Shown here one piece after another: positions 55,884 through 63,524 of a stretch of DNA of 64,000 bases. The notes beneath the pieces are model-generated. The model saw only the letters and a list, made by a program, of their open reading frames with translations. It was not told the DNA's origin and searched no databases. A program made the position numbers and the translations under genes. The DNA is from Paenibacillus catalpae. GTDB lineage: Bacteria > Bacillota > Bacilli > Paenibacillales > Paenibacillaceae. How positions within the stretch are numbered: the first letter of the stretch is position 1; every line of letters begins with the position of its first letter. The stretch lies in assembly GCF_900112695.1 (NCBI RefSeq), contig NZ_FOMT01000005.1, positions 255,957-319,956 on the forward strand, written 5' to 3'.

Positions 55884-55913
55884 GTGACAACAACGCTGAA
55901 AGTTGGTTATAAT
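55884..55913 (+). promoter_or_regulatory. Sigma-A promoter of metNIQ
   Basis: GTGACA (55884-55889), 18 bases, TATAAT (55908-55913). No SAM riboswitch (S-box) is seen between it and metN; the leader is too short for one. Confidence 0.55.
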
Positions 55914-56007
55914 GGCGGTTGTTCTTTTTTTATAGGAAAGGATGAACCTGTTGCATCAGGGGATTCTAGCAGTAATGGCATACGATGGATGGCAGGAGGT
56001 AATTCCA

Positions 56008-57003
56008 CTGATTGAGCTTTTGGACATAAGTAAAACATACGGTAGCAGCGTTGAAGCTGTTAAAAATATAAGCCTAACCATTCAAAAAGGCGAAATCTTC
56101 GGCATTATCGGGCATTCCGGTGCAGGAAAGAGCACCTTGCTCCGCTGCGTTAATTTGCTGGAGCGTCCGACTTCCGGTTCGGTTAAAGTAGGCGACGTGG
56201 AGCTGACCCGGTTATCGACGAATCAGCTGCAGAAGGAACGCCGCAGAATCGGCATGATTTTTCAGCATTTTAATTTGTTGTCGATGGCGACGGTCCGCGA
56301 TAATATCTCGTTTCCGCTAGAGCTTGCGAAGATGCCTAGAGCGGCAATCAAACAAAGGGTAGATGAGCTGTTGAAGCTGGTGGGGCTGGATCAGCATGCA
56401 GATAAATATCCGGCTCAGCTCTCCGGCGGACAGAAGCAGCGCGTTGGCATCGCAAGAGCACTTGCGAACAATCCGGATGTGCTCCTTTGCGACGAAGCTA
56501 CCTCGGCGCTGGATCCGCAAACGACAAACGCCATTCTTTCTCTGCTAATGGATATCAATCAGAAGCTGGGCATAACGATCCTGCTCATTACGCATGAGAT
56601 GCATGTTATCCGTTCGATCTGCGACCGCGTTGCCGTTATTGACGGCGGCGAAATCGTCGAGATGGGGGATGTGCTGGATGTGTTCTTAAAGCCGCAGCAT
56701 TCGATTACGATGGATTTCGTCAGCCAAATCGCAGACTCGTTTGATCCGCGCGAGCTTATCGGCACAAGAGACGGGCGTCTCGTGAAGATCAATTACGTTG
56801 GCGAGATTACTTATGAGCCGCTTCTATTCAACGCGGTCAAATCGACCGCCGTTCAGTTCACGATTTTGCAAGGAACGGTGTCCCGAATGAAAAATACGCC
56901 TTATGGGCAGCTGGTTATCGAGTTTATTGGTGCAGACGCGGAGATCAATACAGTGTTAAATGAGCTTCGGGCCAAAGGGCTGGAAGTAGGTGATTTGAAA
57001 TGA
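56008..57003 (+). CDS. metN: Methionine ABC transporter ATP-binding protein
   Basis: MetN drives uptake of D- and L-methionine. The protein has Walker A GHSGAGKST, the Q-loop IFQHFNLL, signature LSGGQKQRVGIARAL, Walker B VLLCDEATSALDP, H-loop LLITHEMHVI and a C-terminal NIL (ACT-like) regulatory domain (about 255-330). The start is unclear. The best ribosome site, AGGAGGT (55994-56000), is seven bases before a CTG at 56008 that would give IELLDISKTYG, the usual family start (331 residues). An ATG at 55978, a TTG at 55951 or an ATG at 55942 would add 10-22 unconserved residues. Confidence 0.92.
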   Translation: MIELLDISKTYGSSVEAVKNISLTIQKGEIFGIIGHSGAGKSTLLRCVNLLERPTSGSVKVGDVELTRLSTNQLQKERRRIGMIFQHFNLLSMATVRDNISFPLELAKMPRAAIKQRVDELLKLVGLDQHADKYPAQLSGGQKQRVGIARALANNPDVLLCDEATSALDPQTTNAILSLLMDINQKLGITILLITHEMHVIRSICDRVAVIDGGEIVEMGDVLDVFLKPQHSITMDFVSQIADSFDPRELIGTRDGRLVKINYVGEITYEPLLFNAVKSTAVQFTILQGTVSRMKNTPYGQLVIEFIGADAEINTVLNELRAKGLEVGDLK

Positions 57004-57677
57004 TGCTGAAGCAAAAGATTGATTGGAGCCAGGTGCGCTGGGAGGATATTTGGCCGGCATCCAAAGACACGCTGACCATGATTGGCGTCTCGCTTTTCTT
57101 TACCGTGATTATCGGGATCCTGATTGGGGTCGTCCTGTTCCTGACCTCAAGAAGGCAGCTGCTTGAACAGCCTGTTGTTTATGTCTTGTTATCGTTTGTT
57201 GTTAACATATTGCGCTCGGTTCCCTTCGTCATCCTGATGATTCTGATCATGCCGTTGACAAAGATCCTGACGGGTACGACACTTGGCGTTCAAGGCACGA
57301 TTCCGCCGCTTGTCGTGGCGGCTGCACCGTTTTTTGCCAGATTGGTAGAGACATCATTGCGGGAAGTGGATCGAGGCGTAATCGAGGCGGCACAAGCGAT
57401 GGGAGCTTCCAGATGGGATATCGTAAGACGCGTGCTACTGCTTGAAGCCAGACCGGGCTTGTTGGCGGGGATTACGATTACCGCAGTTACGCTGGTGTCC
57501 TATACGGCAATGGCAGGCGTAATTGGCGGCGGAGGTCTAGGTGATCTAGCCCTTCGATACGGTTACCAACGGTTCCAGCTCAGCGTTATGATCGTTACGG
57601 TCGCGCTGCTTATTATTTTGGTTCAACTCCTGCAGATGGCAGGCGACCATTTGGTTCGCCGGTTCAGCCGGAAGTAA
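57000..57677 (+). CDS. metI: Methionine ABC transporter permease
   Basis: MetI is the membrane channel of the methionine importer. The 225-residue protein has five hydrophobic helices. The EAA loop, which meets MetN, is EAAQAMGASRWDIVRRVLLLEARPG (about 135-160). TLTMIGVSLFFTVIIG starts the permease domain, and NILRSVPFVILMILIMPLTKI is typical. The ATG overlaps the metN stop by four bases. Confidence 0.95.
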   Translation: MMLKQKIDWSQVRWEDIWPASKDTLTMIGVSLFFTVIIGILIGVVLFLTSRRQLLEQPVVYVLLSFVVNILRSVPFVILMILIMPLTKILTGTTLGVQGTIPPLVVAAAPFFARLVETSLREVDRGVIEAAQAMGASRWDIVRRVLLLEARPGLLAGITITAVTLVSYTAMAGVIGGGGLGDLALRYGYQRFQLSVMIVTVALLIILVQLLQMAGDHLVRRFSRK

Positions 57678-57722
57678 GGTGGACAACATAGAAGCAACAT
57701 ACAGAAGATGGAGGAATGGAGA

Positions 57723-58568
57723 ATGAAGAAATTTGGTTTCATCCTGCTTGCGCTTTCGCTTGTTATCGCATTGTCCGCATGCGGAGCAAAGAAAGAAGAA
57801 AACTCAGACAACACATCAGCAGGTAACGGCAACAACACAGTAAAAGAAGTAACTTTAAAAGTTGGTGCTACACCGGTTCCACACTCGGAAATTCTTAATT
57901 ACATCAAGCCTGCTTTGAAAGAACAAGGAATCAATCTTGAGGTTGTTGAATTTAACGACTATGTTCAGCCAAATACGCAGCTGTATGAAAAACAGCTTGA
58001 CGCGAACTTCTTCCAGCATACGCCTTATCTTGATCAGTTCAATAAGGACAAAGGTTACGATCTGGTCAGCGTCGCAGGCGTTCACATTGAGCCAATGGGC
58101 GCTTATTCGAAAAAAGTTAAAAGCACGGATGAATTGAAGGACGGCGCTAAGGTGGTCATTCCGAATGACCCTACCAACGGCGGCCGAGCGCTTCAACTGC
58201 TTGCCGCAAACAACCTGATTAAACTTAAGGACGGAGTAGGCGTTGCCGCTACTGTGCATGATATTACAGAAAATCCGAAAAACCTGAAAATTACTGAGGT
58301 AGAAGCTGCAACTCTTCCACGTGTATTGGGTGAAGTCGATCTTGCTATAATCAATTCTAATTTTGCGCTTGAAGCAGATCTCGTACCTACCAAGGATGCG
58401 CTCTTCATCGAGGGAAGCGACTCTCCTTATGTCAATATTCTTGTCGCTCGTCCGGACAATAAGGATTCCGAAGCTATGAAAGCGCTGGCTGCCGCATTGC
58501 AATCCCCGGATGTGAAAAAATTCATTGAAGATAAATATGCGGGTGCGATTGTACCGGCATTCGAATAA
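57723..58568 (+). CDS. metQ: Methionine-binding lipoprotein MetQ
   Basis: MetQ is the substrate-binding lipoprotein on the outer face of the membrane. The 281-residue precursor has a lipoprotein signal peptide with lipobox LSAC (Cys near 20). A Ser/Asn/Gly linker follows, then the NLPA domain (VGATPVPHSEIL, NFFQHTPYLDQFNKDKGYDL, IPNDPTNGGRALQLL, INSNFALEADL). The ATG at 57723 is preceded by GGAGGAATGGAGA. A lone metQ with metN and metI makes a complete importer. Methionine is the likely ligand; other NLPA lipoproteins bind related compounds. Confidence 0.93.
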   Translation: MKKFGFILLALSLVIALSACGAKKEENSDNTSAGNGNNTVKEVTLKVGATPVPHSEILNYIKPALKEQGINLEVVEFNDYVQPNTQLYEKQLDANFFQHTPYLDQFNKDKGYDLVSVAGVHIEPMGAYSKKVKSTDELKDGAKVVIPNDPTNGGRALQLLAANNLIKLKDGVGVAATVHDITENPKNLKITEVEAATLPRVLGEVDLAIINSNFALEADLVPTKDALFIEGSDSPYVNILVARPDNKDSEAMKALAAALQSPDVKKFIEDKYAGAIVPAFE

Positions 58569-58577
58569 TCAGGACTG

Positions 58578-58619
58578 AAGAAAGACCGCTCCGTTTAATC
58601 GGATCGGTCTTTCTTTTAT
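58578..58619 (+). terminator. Terminator of metNIQ
   Basis: AAGAAAGACCGCTCCG pairs with CGGATCGGTCTTTCTT around a six-base loop, followed by TTTAT. Confidence 0.88.
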
Positions 58620-58696
58620 GTTCCTCTACTATTCTCGAAACAACATTTCATTCCTTATATCAGCCCCTAGGATCCTTTAATGCCGGGGCTTTTTTT

Positions 58697-58725
58697 GCAT
58701 GAAATCCATTTGGCAAGCCATACTA
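58697..58725 (+). promoter_or_regulatory. Candidate sigma-G promoter of the DUF2953-gerW unit
   Basis: GCATG (58697-58701), 17 bases, CATACTA (58719-58725): both boxes match the sigma-G consensus (GHATR, CATNHTA) completely. It lies 38 bases before the first gene. Confidence 0.62.
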
Positions 58726-58763
58726 AATGTAACCTATTTTCGGGAATATGGAGGAAGCATGGA

Positions 58764-59453
58764 ATGATCGGTTATCCGTATTCGTGGGTACTTGCAGCCG
58801 GCCTCATTATTGTGCTTTTCCTTCTCATTATCTTGATATCACCAGTCGTGATTCAAGGTCAAATGAGACGTGATGGAGAGAATGACGACATCGAGATCAA
58901 GTTCAAGGCGGTCTTTGGTTTACTGCGATATAAGTTGAAGATACGCTCGGTTGATTTCAGCGGCAAGGCTATCCGTCTGCACGAGCATTTAATGGGAACA
59001 AGCATCGGCATGAGCAGCAAAAATGAAAAAAATGATGAGTTTGACACGCATCGTGTGATGGCTGGAATCGAAAAATATAAGCGTGCTGCTGCCCTTACTC
59101 ATAACCTGTCGCACTGGGCAAAGCAAACGTTAGCGAAGGTCAGGCTGGAGGAGTGGAAATGGTCAAGCTCCGTTGGCACGGGAGATGCGATGTGGACGGC
59201 TATGGCAACGGGATTGTTATGGTCGGTAAAAACGACAACCCTCGGAGTACTATCCCAATTCGTCAAGCTGAAGGCAAATCCCCTTGTTGATGTAAAGCCG
59301 GTGTATGCACAGCCGTGTTTTAAAACGGAATGGTCTTGCAGAGCCAAAATCGGGTTAGGCAATGCCATAATGGCGGGGCTGCATTTGCTTGTCCGTTTGA
59401 AAAAAGCGAAGGAAGGCGTGCAAGCCTGGAGAACCCTGTTATTTAAAGTATAG
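58764..59453 (+). CDS. ytfI: DUF2953 membrane protein (YtfI-like)
   Basis: The 229-residue protein has one N-terminal helix (about 8-30, WVLAAGLIIVLFLLIILIS) and a soluble rest with IEIKFKAVFGLLRYKLKIRSVDF and VRLEEWKWSSSVGTGDAMWTAMATGLLWS, the DUF2953 landmarks. B. subtilis YtfI is encoded directly before YtfJ (GerW-like), as here. Function is unknown. The ATG at 58764 has ATGGAGGAAGC; the longer frame from 58680 would run through the promoter. Expression in the forespore is inferred from the sigma-G-like promoter. Confidence 0.83.
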   Translation: MIGYPYSWVLAAGLIIVLFLLIILISPVVIQGQMRRDGENDDIEIKFKAVFGLLRYKLKIRSVDFSGKAIRLHEHLMGTSIGMSSKNEKNDEFDTHRVMAGIEKYKRAAALTHNLSHWAKQTLAKVRLEEWKWSSSVGTGDAMWTAMATGLLWSVKTTTLGVLSQFVKLKANPLVDVKPVYAQPCFKTEWSCRAKIGLGNAIMAGLHLLVRLKKAKEGVQAWRTLLFKV

Positions 59454-59572
59454 TTTGGAGTTGACGATTGGTTCCATACATAGTCCACCCCCGTGATGAG
59501 CACAATACCAAAAGTGTAGGCGAGTCCTCATCCATAACGCACAAACACAATCTAATTTCAGGAGGAGTCACA

Positions 59573-60040
59573 ATGCCAGAACATCCGATTCAAGGCCTAA
59601 TGCAGACCGCAATGGAAAATATTAAAGAGATGGTCGATGTCAATACGATCGTTGGCGATCCTGTCCAAACGCCGGACGGCAGCATCATTATGCCGATCTC
59701 CAAAGTTGGCTTCGGCTTCGTGGCTGGCGGCAGCGACATCCGTTACGACGGCAATGCTTCGCACGAGCATGCAACGCCATCCGACGGCCATAACCATAAT
59801 GCCAGTGTTGCTGGACCTTTTGGCGGCGGCAGCGGTGGCGGTGTCTCAATTACACCAATCGCGTTTCTTGTTGTAGGAACACATGGCGTGAAGATTGTAC
59901 CGCTTGATAATCAAACGCACTTGATGGAGCGTATCATTGATTCCGCCCCTGTTGTATTCGATAAAGTACAGCATATGTTCAAAACTTCGGCAGCAGGGTC
60001 AAGTGACTATATAACAGATGGAAACGACACCCTCATCTAG
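59573..60040 (+). CDS. gerW: GerW family sporulation protein (YtfJ)
   Basis: GerW/YtfJ is a conserved spore protein needed for L-alanine germination in clostridia-like and streptomycete work and forespore-made in B. subtilis. The 155-residue protein has HPIQGLMQTAMENIKEMVDVNTIVGDPV and GSIIMPISKVGFGFVAGGSDI. A His/Gly-rich middle with FGGGSGGGVSITPIAFLVV follows, then a hydrophobic turn and DSAPVVFDKV. These are the family motifs. The ATG at 59573 follows AGGAGGAGT. It ends the two-gene unit with DUF2953 and is followed by a terminator. Confidence 0.92.
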   Translation: MPEHPIQGLMQTAMENIKEMVDVNTIVGDPVQTPDGSIIMPISKVGFGFVAGGSDIRYDGNASHEHATPSDGHNHNASVAGPFGGGSGGGVSITPIAFLVVGTHGVKIVPLDNQTHLMERIIDSAPVVFDKVQHMFKTSAAGSSDYITDGNDTLI

Positions 60041-60043
60041 AGG

Positions 60044-60066
60044 AACTGCCCGCAAGGGCAGTTTTT
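60044..60066 (+). terminator. Terminator of gerW
   Basis: AACTGCCCGCAAGGGCAGTT followed by TTTC, a compact stem with a four-base loop, starting directly after the gerW stop. Confidence 0.88.
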
Positions 60067-60086
60067 CATTTCTGGGGGCAAGCATG

Positions 60087-60115
60087 TCTTAATCTGCCCT
60101 CCCTAAGCATATACT
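60087..60115 (+). promoter_or_regulatory. Candidate sigma-E promoter of dacB
   Basis: TCTTAAT (60087-60093; 5 of 7), 14 bases, CATATACT (60108-60115; 7 of 8 with CATACAHT). B. subtilis dacB is transcribed by sigma-E. Confidence 0.45.
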
Positions 60116-60158
60116 GTACAAGGTGAGGGCTGACGATAGGAAAGGAGCAACGAAAAAC

Positions 60159-61331
60159 GTGAGGGTTACTCGCCGAATTGGAATAGGATTATGGATAGCA
60201 AGTTTGATATGGGGGACAAGCTTCATTACTTCCGCAAAAGCGGCACCAAGGTCGTACCACACAAGTGCAAATGCTTCTGCGCTCATTGATGTGAAGTCCG
60301 GAAGAGTATTGTATAGCGAGAACGGGGATCAATCCATGCGGATTGCGAGCCTGACGAAGATCATGACAGCTATCGTTGCTATCGAGCATGGAAAGCTGTC
60401 GGACAAAGTGAAGACAAGCAGTAAAGCCGTCGGCAAGGAAGGCTCCTCGATTTATTTGCAGCTTGGCGAGGAAATGTCTCTGCTGAATATGTTATACGGG
60501 CTTATGCTCCGTTCGGGTAATGATGCGGCAACTGCTATCGCGGAACATGTAGGAGGTTCGGAGGAGGGCTTTGTTCATCTCATGAATCAGAAGGCGGAGA
60601 TGCTTGGCCTTACGCATACTCAATTCAAAAACCCGCATGGCCTGGATGTTGAAGGACACTATTCATCCGCCAATGACCTTGCGAAGCTGACAGCCTACGC
60701 GCTTCGAAATCCGGTATTCGCAGAGATTGTAAGCACCAAGGTGAAGAGCGTCCCGAATCCGCATGAGAAGTGGCAGTACAGCTGGACCAACAAGAATAAA
60801 ATGCTGGCGATGTACGAGGGTGCGGACGGTGTTAAAACCGGGTATACCAAAAAAGCGCTGCGTTGTCTTGTGAGCTCGGCAACCCGGAATGGACAGCAGC
60901 TTGCGGCGGTTACGCTGAATGACCGTGATGACTGGATAGATCACCGCCAAATGCTGGATTGGGGCTTCAAATACTATCCGCTTATGGAAGTGGCGAGCAA
61001 AGGTCAGACGTTAGCCGGCTATCCGTATGCAGTGGGTAATTCGTTCTATTATCCGTTAGCCGAAGAGGAGCGGGGCAGTCTGCAATCCCGACTGGTTGTT
61101 CTTGATATGGCAACGATGAATTATAAGCTTGGGGAACGCGGTGCGCTGGAATGGTACCTCAACAATCAGTTGATCGGCTCCATTCCTGTTTATGATATCG
61201 GAAGCGCGCGAATGAATTTGCCGGAACGCAAGCCGATGTCGAATGCCGCAATGCTTGATTATCGGAAGGCAGCAAATGAGCGTGGAAGCTTCAAACATTC
61301 GATAACTTCTGTTATAAATGCCTTATTCTAA
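60159..61331 (+). CDS. dacB: D-alanyl-D-alanine carboxypeptidase DacB (PBP5*)
   Basis: DacB trims cortex peptidoglycan from the mother-cell side. The 390-residue protein has a signal peptide (RRIGIGLWIASLIWGTSFITS, cut near AKA). The catalytic motifs are SLTKI (SxxK, about 66), RSGNDAAT and GVKTGYT. A PBP5-type C-terminal domain and an amphipathic end (KHSITSVINALF) follow. The GTG at 60159 lies 11 bases from AAAGGAG. dacB-spmA-spmB is the B. subtilis order, and the proteins act together on the cortex. dacF at 41384 is a paralogue. Confidence 0.94.
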   Translation: MRVTRRIGIGLWIASLIWGTSFITSAKAAPRSYHTSANASALIDVKSGRVLYSENGDQSMRIASLTKIMTAIVAIEHGKLSDKVKTSSKAVGKEGSSIYLQLGEEMSLLNMLYGLMLRSGNDAATAIAEHVGGSEEGFVHLMNQKAEMLGLTHTQFKNPHGLDVEGHYSSANDLAKLTAYALRNPVFAEIVSTKVKSVPNPHEKWQYSWTNKNKMLAMYEGADGVKTGYTKKALRCLVSSATRNGQQLAAVTLNDRDDWIDHRQMLDWGFKYYPLMEVASKGQTLAGYPYAVGNSFYYPLAEEERGSLQSRLVVLDMATMNYKLGERGALEWYLNNQLIGSIPVYDIGSARMNLPERKPMSNAAMLDYRKAANERGSFKHSITSVINALF

Positions 61332-61421
61332 AAAGACGGCGCAGCCGTTTACGAAACGAATGCTGCCCCTCCATTAGGATGGAGCAGCTACACTTGGCTA
61401 ATCGGGGGAGGTAAGCCAATT

Positions 61422-62108
61422 ATGGTGAACTGGATATGGTTGTTTTTTATTGTGATCAGTGTAGTTGTAGCAGCCATTAACGGCCGGATTGATGCGGTAA
61501 CGCAGGCGGCATTTGACGGGGCGAAATCAGGCGTGACAATCAGCTTCGGCTTAATCAGCATTATGGTGTTCTGGCTGGGGATGATGAGGATTGCCGAGGA
61601 TGCCGGCGTGCTCAAAAAGCTTGCCAAGCTGTTAAGTCCGGTTATACGCCGCCTGTTCCCGGACGTTCCGGCCAATCATCCTGCTATGGGCTATATTATG
61701 AGTAATTTAAGCGCCAATCTGTTCGGGCTGGGCAATGCAGCTACGCCAATGGGAATCAAGGCTATGCAGGAGCTCCAGAAGCTTAATCCCGACCAGACAA
61801 CAGCCACGCCGGCGATGTGTACCTTGCTCGCCTTAAATACGTCAAGCATTACTCTTGTCCCCACGACGCTTATTGCGATCCGAATGAATTACGGTTCGGC
61901 GAATCCTGCGGAAATCGTCGGTACAACGCTTGCCGCGACCTTTGTTGCAACAGGCGCTGCGATTCTGGCAGACCGATGGTACCGCAGGCGATCGTCACCG
62001 CCTCCAGGCATTCACCACAAACAAATACCAATCCAGAAGTCAATAGATCCGCCGCCAATAGCGGCAACAGCCTCACTCCGTAAAAGTGGAGGTGGAAAAG
62101 TTGTTTGA
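61422..62108 (+). CDS. spmA: Spore maturation protein A
   Basis: SpmA, with SpmB, is needed for normal dehydration of the spore core. The 228-residue membrane protein has a nucleoside recognition (Gate) domain with GRIDAVTQAAFDGAKSGVTISFGLISIMVFW near the start and YIMSNLSANLFGLGNAATPMGIKAM in the middle. Several hydrophobic helices are present. The C-terminal 40 residues are polar, Pro-rich and unusually long for the family. GGGGGAGG precedes the ATG. It overlaps the spmB start by eight bases. Confidence 0.93.
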   Translation: MVNWIWLFFIVISVVVAAINGRIDAVTQAAFDGAKSGVTISFGLISIMVFWLGMMRIAEDAGVLKKLAKLLSPVIRRLFPDVPANHPAMGYIMSNLSANLFGLGNAATPMGIKAMQELQKLNPDQTTATPAMCTLLALNTSSITLVPTTLIAIRMNYGSANPAEIVGTTLAATFVATGAAILADRWYRRRSSPPPGIHHKQIPIQKSIDPPPIAATASLRKSGGGKVV

Positions 62109-62634
62109 TTTATTTACACGCCTGTCTGCATGGCTAATTCCTGCTATTATAGTCTTTATTCCTTTGTACGCAGCGTTTCGCAAGGTTCCCGTATACGAAA
62201 CATTTGTTGAAGGTGCCAAAGACGGCTTTGGCACGGCCATCAATATCATCCCTTCGCTTGTCGGCATGATGGTTGCAATCAGTATGTTCCGCGCATCCGG
62301 TGCGATGGATCTGATGCTTGGCGCTGTACGCCCGTTATTTGACTGGCTGAGCATCCCTACGGAAGTGTTGCCGCTTGGCATACTTAGACCGCTTACCGGA
62401 GCGGGTTCGCTTGCATTCACTGCCGACCTTATTGCAACACATGGTCCGGATTCTATGATCGGGCGTATCGCATCCACCATTCAAGGGAGCACGGATACTA
62501 CGCTGTATGTGCTGACCGTTTATTTTGGCGCTATCGGAATCCGTAAAACCAAATATGCCCTGAAAGTGGGCTTATTCTCCGATTTGGTCGGGTTTTTGGC
62601 AGCGATACTTATTTGTTTGTACATATTCAAGTAG
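62101..62634 (+). CDS. spmB: Spore maturation protein B
   Basis: SpmB is the partner of SpmA, another Gate-domain membrane protein (177 residues). RLSAWLIPAIIVFIPLYAAFRKVPVYETFVEGAKDGF and RPLTGAGSLAFTADLIATHGPDSMIGRIASTIQGSTDTTLYVL are the family signature. The start is the TTG at 62101, preceded by GTGGAGGTGG; the frame open from 62086 begins within that ribosome site. It overlaps spmA, and rluB follows after 55 bases. Confidence 0.93.
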   Translation: MFDLFTRLSAWLIPAIIVFIPLYAAFRKVPVYETFVEGAKDGFGTAINIIPSLVGMMVAISMFRASGAMDLMLGAVRPLFDWLSIPTEVLPLGILRPLTGAGSLAFTADLIATHGPDSMIGRIASTIQGSTDTTLYVLTVYFGAIGIRKTKYALKVGLFSDLVGFLAAILICLYIFK

Positions 62635-62689
62635 TCCGCGCTTGTGCTTTCCCTTCCATATCGGTATGATGGAGTTTGAGGTGAAAGCA

Positions 62690-63433
62690 TTGGAACGTTT
62701 ACAGAAAATATTAGCGCAAGCGGGTGTCGCATCCCGTCGAAAATGCGAAGAGCTTATTCTTGCCGGTGCCGTTGAAGTTAACGGCGAGAAAGTGACAACA
62801 TTAGGAGTTAAAGCGGATCCGGAAGCAGATGAGATTACGGTTAACGGCAGGCCGATCCGCAGCGAGAAAAAGATCTATTTGATGCTGAATAAGCCAAGAG
62901 GTGTCATCACAAGCGCTAAGGATCCTCAAGGGCGCAAAGTGGTGGCTGATTTTTTGCCCGGCATTCGAGAGCGCGTCTACCCGGTTGGACGTCTGGATTA
63001 TGATACGGAAGGTCTGCTTCTGCTGACCAATGACGGCGAATTCGCTAACTTGCTTACGCATCCGAGCCATCACGTTCCTAAGACCTACTACGCAACGGTG
63101 AAGGGCGTACCACATGGCTCTTTGCTGGATCAGCTCAAGAAGGGTGTTATGCTTGAGGACGGAATGACAGCTCCTGCGGAGGTTGAATATCAGGATGTGG
63201 ATGAAGAGAATAATTCGTCTACGATCCGCATCACCATTTACGAAGGCCGCAACCGGCAGGTGCGACGCATGTTTGATGCGATCAAGCATCCGGTCGTGAA
63301 GCTGAGACGGGTGAAATTCGGCGACCTGGGGCTTCGGACATTGGCGAGAGGACAGTTCAGACACCTCACACCTGTGGAAGTGAAAGAGCTGAGAGAAGCG
63401 GCTCGCAAGACACATAAAGTTCATAAAAAGTAA
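62690..63433 (+). CDS. rluB: 23S rRNA pseudouridine synthase RluB-like
   Basis: The enzyme turns uridine to pseudouridine in 23S rRNA (position 2605-type in RluB). The 247-residue protein has an S4 RNA-binding domain (LQKILAQAGVASRRKCEELILAG) and the catalytic domain with YPVGRLDYDTEGLLLLTNDG (catalytic Asp near 104). EGRNRQVRRMFDAI follows. YpuL is the B. subtilis counterpart between spmB and resA. The TTG at 62690 has TGAGGTGA upstream; no ATG fits. Confidence 0.92.
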   Translation: MERLQKILAQAGVASRRKCEELILAGAVEVNGEKVTTLGVKADPEADEITVNGRPIRSEKKIYLMLNKPRGVITSAKDPQGRKVVADFLPGIRERVYPVGRLDYDTEGLLLLTNDGEFANLLTHPSHHVPKTYYATVKGVPHGSLLDQLKKGVMLEDGMTAPAEVEYQDVDEENNSSTIRITIYEGRNRQVRRMFDAIKHPVVKLRRVKFGDLGLRTLARGQFRHLTPVEVKELREAARKTHKVHKK

Positions 63434-63435
63434 AC

Positions 63436-63465
63436 GGCGGCAGCGGTTATTGCCGCCCATTTTTC
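63436..63465 (+). terminator. Terminator of rluB
   Basis: GGCGGCA pairs with TGCCGCC around an eight-base loop, followed by CATTTTTC. TATAAT at 63468-63473 could be the -10 box of resA; no clear -35 is seen. Confidence 0.75.
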
Positions 63466-63524
63466 GTTATAATGAATGTATTCTAAGCTGACATCAATGG
63501 TGAAATGTAGGTGATGGGACGGGA

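Noticed and set aside
55870..56007. SAM riboswitch (S-box) before metN
   Set aside because: The distance from the promoter to the gene is under 100 bases and none of the S-box conserved blocks is present.
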